Below, piece after piece: positions 6,511-6,841 of a stretch of 6,841 nucleotides of DNA. Origin of the DNA: Gallionella sp. (lineage in GTDB: Bacteria > Pseudomonadota > Gammaproteobacteria > Burkholderiales > Gallionellaceae); the NCBI GenBank assembly GCA_029850565.1, contig JARCRR010000173.1, forward strand, positions 1 through 6,841, read 5' to 3'. The notes below the pieces were generated by a model that was not told where the DNA came from, made no database searches, and saw only the letters and a list, made by a program, of their open reading frames with translations. The position numbers and the translations under genes were made by a program. Every line of letters begins with the position of its first letter. Within the stretch, counting starts at the first letter, position 1.

Positions 6511-6841
6511 ATGTACTTTCGCGATCTGGTCACGCTCACCTCTTCCAGTTTCCTGACCTACCGGATGCGCAGTTTCCTGACCGGGTTGGGTATCGCCATC
6601 GGTATCGCCGCCGTGATCCTGCTCACCTCCATCGGTGAAGGTCTGCATCAGTTCATGCTGTCCGAATTCTCCCAGTTCGGCACCAACATCATCAGTGTCC
6701 AACCCGGCAAGACACAGACTCAAGGCGGCAACGTCGGCATCTTCGGCTCGTCAAGGCCGCTGACGCTTGAGGATGCCGATGCCTTGCGCCGTCTGCCCTA
6801 CGTGGAGCATGTCATCCCCGGACTGGTGGGCAATGCTGAGG
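6511..6841 (+). CDS. ABC transporter permease, MacB/FtsX type (second of two, 3' end outside window)
   Basis: The open frame begins MYFRDLVTLT and runs without a stop for 110 codons to the window edge. It holds the N-terminal part of another MacB/FtsX-type permease: TM1 at about 22-42 (LTGLGIAIGIAAVILLTSIG), then the beginning of the periplasmic domain with SEFSQFGTNIISVQPGKTQT at 51-70 and LTLEDADALRRL at 84-95. The same features occur in the same order in the upstream permease (IGVAAVVILTALGEG, SSLGTNLVIVLPGRTET, ITLEDAQALL), so the two are paralogues. It lies two bases after the upstream stop and has a GGGGAG ribosome-binding site. The likely role is the second half of a heterodimeric membrane domain using the single ATPase. 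The C-terminal three helices are not in view, so completeness cannot be judged. Confidence 0.9.
   Translation, partial: MYFRDLVTLTSSSFLTYRMRSFLTGLGIAIGIAAVILLTSIGEGLHQFMLSEFSQFGTNIISVQPGKTQTQGGNVGIFGSSRPLTLEDADALRRLPYVEHVIPGLVGNAE

Overview
The window reads as a stretch of Gram-negative, probably betaproteobacterial, chromosome with moderate-to-high GC. A Nitrosomonadales / Gallionellaceae-type host is my best guess from the look of the PilY1-like, PilE and ThiO proteins, but that is inference; no marker gene fixes the taxon. All genes lie on the + strand and are tightly packed. No mobile element, CRISPR array or prophage signal is visible, and no gap without a gene exceeds 300 bases.

Region 1 (1-2235) is the end of a type IV pilus minor-pilin cluster. 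It holds the 3' end of a PilY1/PilC-like tip protein gene (start lies outside the window), then 19 bases later a complete pilE-type minor pilin gene with a class III prepilin signal. A perfect 13-bp hairpin with a TTCG loop and a short T run closes this unit.

Region 2 (2241-3293) is a gene for a ThiO/glycine-oxidase-type FAD enzyme. Its apparent ATG lies only six bases past the terminator hairpin and has no clear ribosome-binding site, so its true start is uncertain.

Region 3 (3297-3414) is a well-placed sigma70-type promoter followed by tRNA-Thr with anticodon CGT and encoded CCA. No terminator follows it; only 36 bases separate the tRNA from the next start codon.

Region 4 (3451-6841 and beyond) is an export operon: a membrane-fusion (HlyD/MacA-type) adaptor, a separate MacB/LolD-class ATPase, and two tandem, related FtsX/MacB-type permeases, the second cut by the window end. 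The first three genes overlap by ATGA and the fourth follows after 2 bases, so they are almost certainly translated together. The likely machine is a MacAB-like transporter in which ATPase and membrane domain are separate proteins and the two membrane halves come from two genes. The outer-membrane partner and the substrate cannot be seen here.

I found no convincing evidence of a wholly new system. The points most worth a second look are the tRNA/transporter arrangement, the paired permeases, the thiO start, and the non-propeller C-terminal part of the PilY1-like protein.
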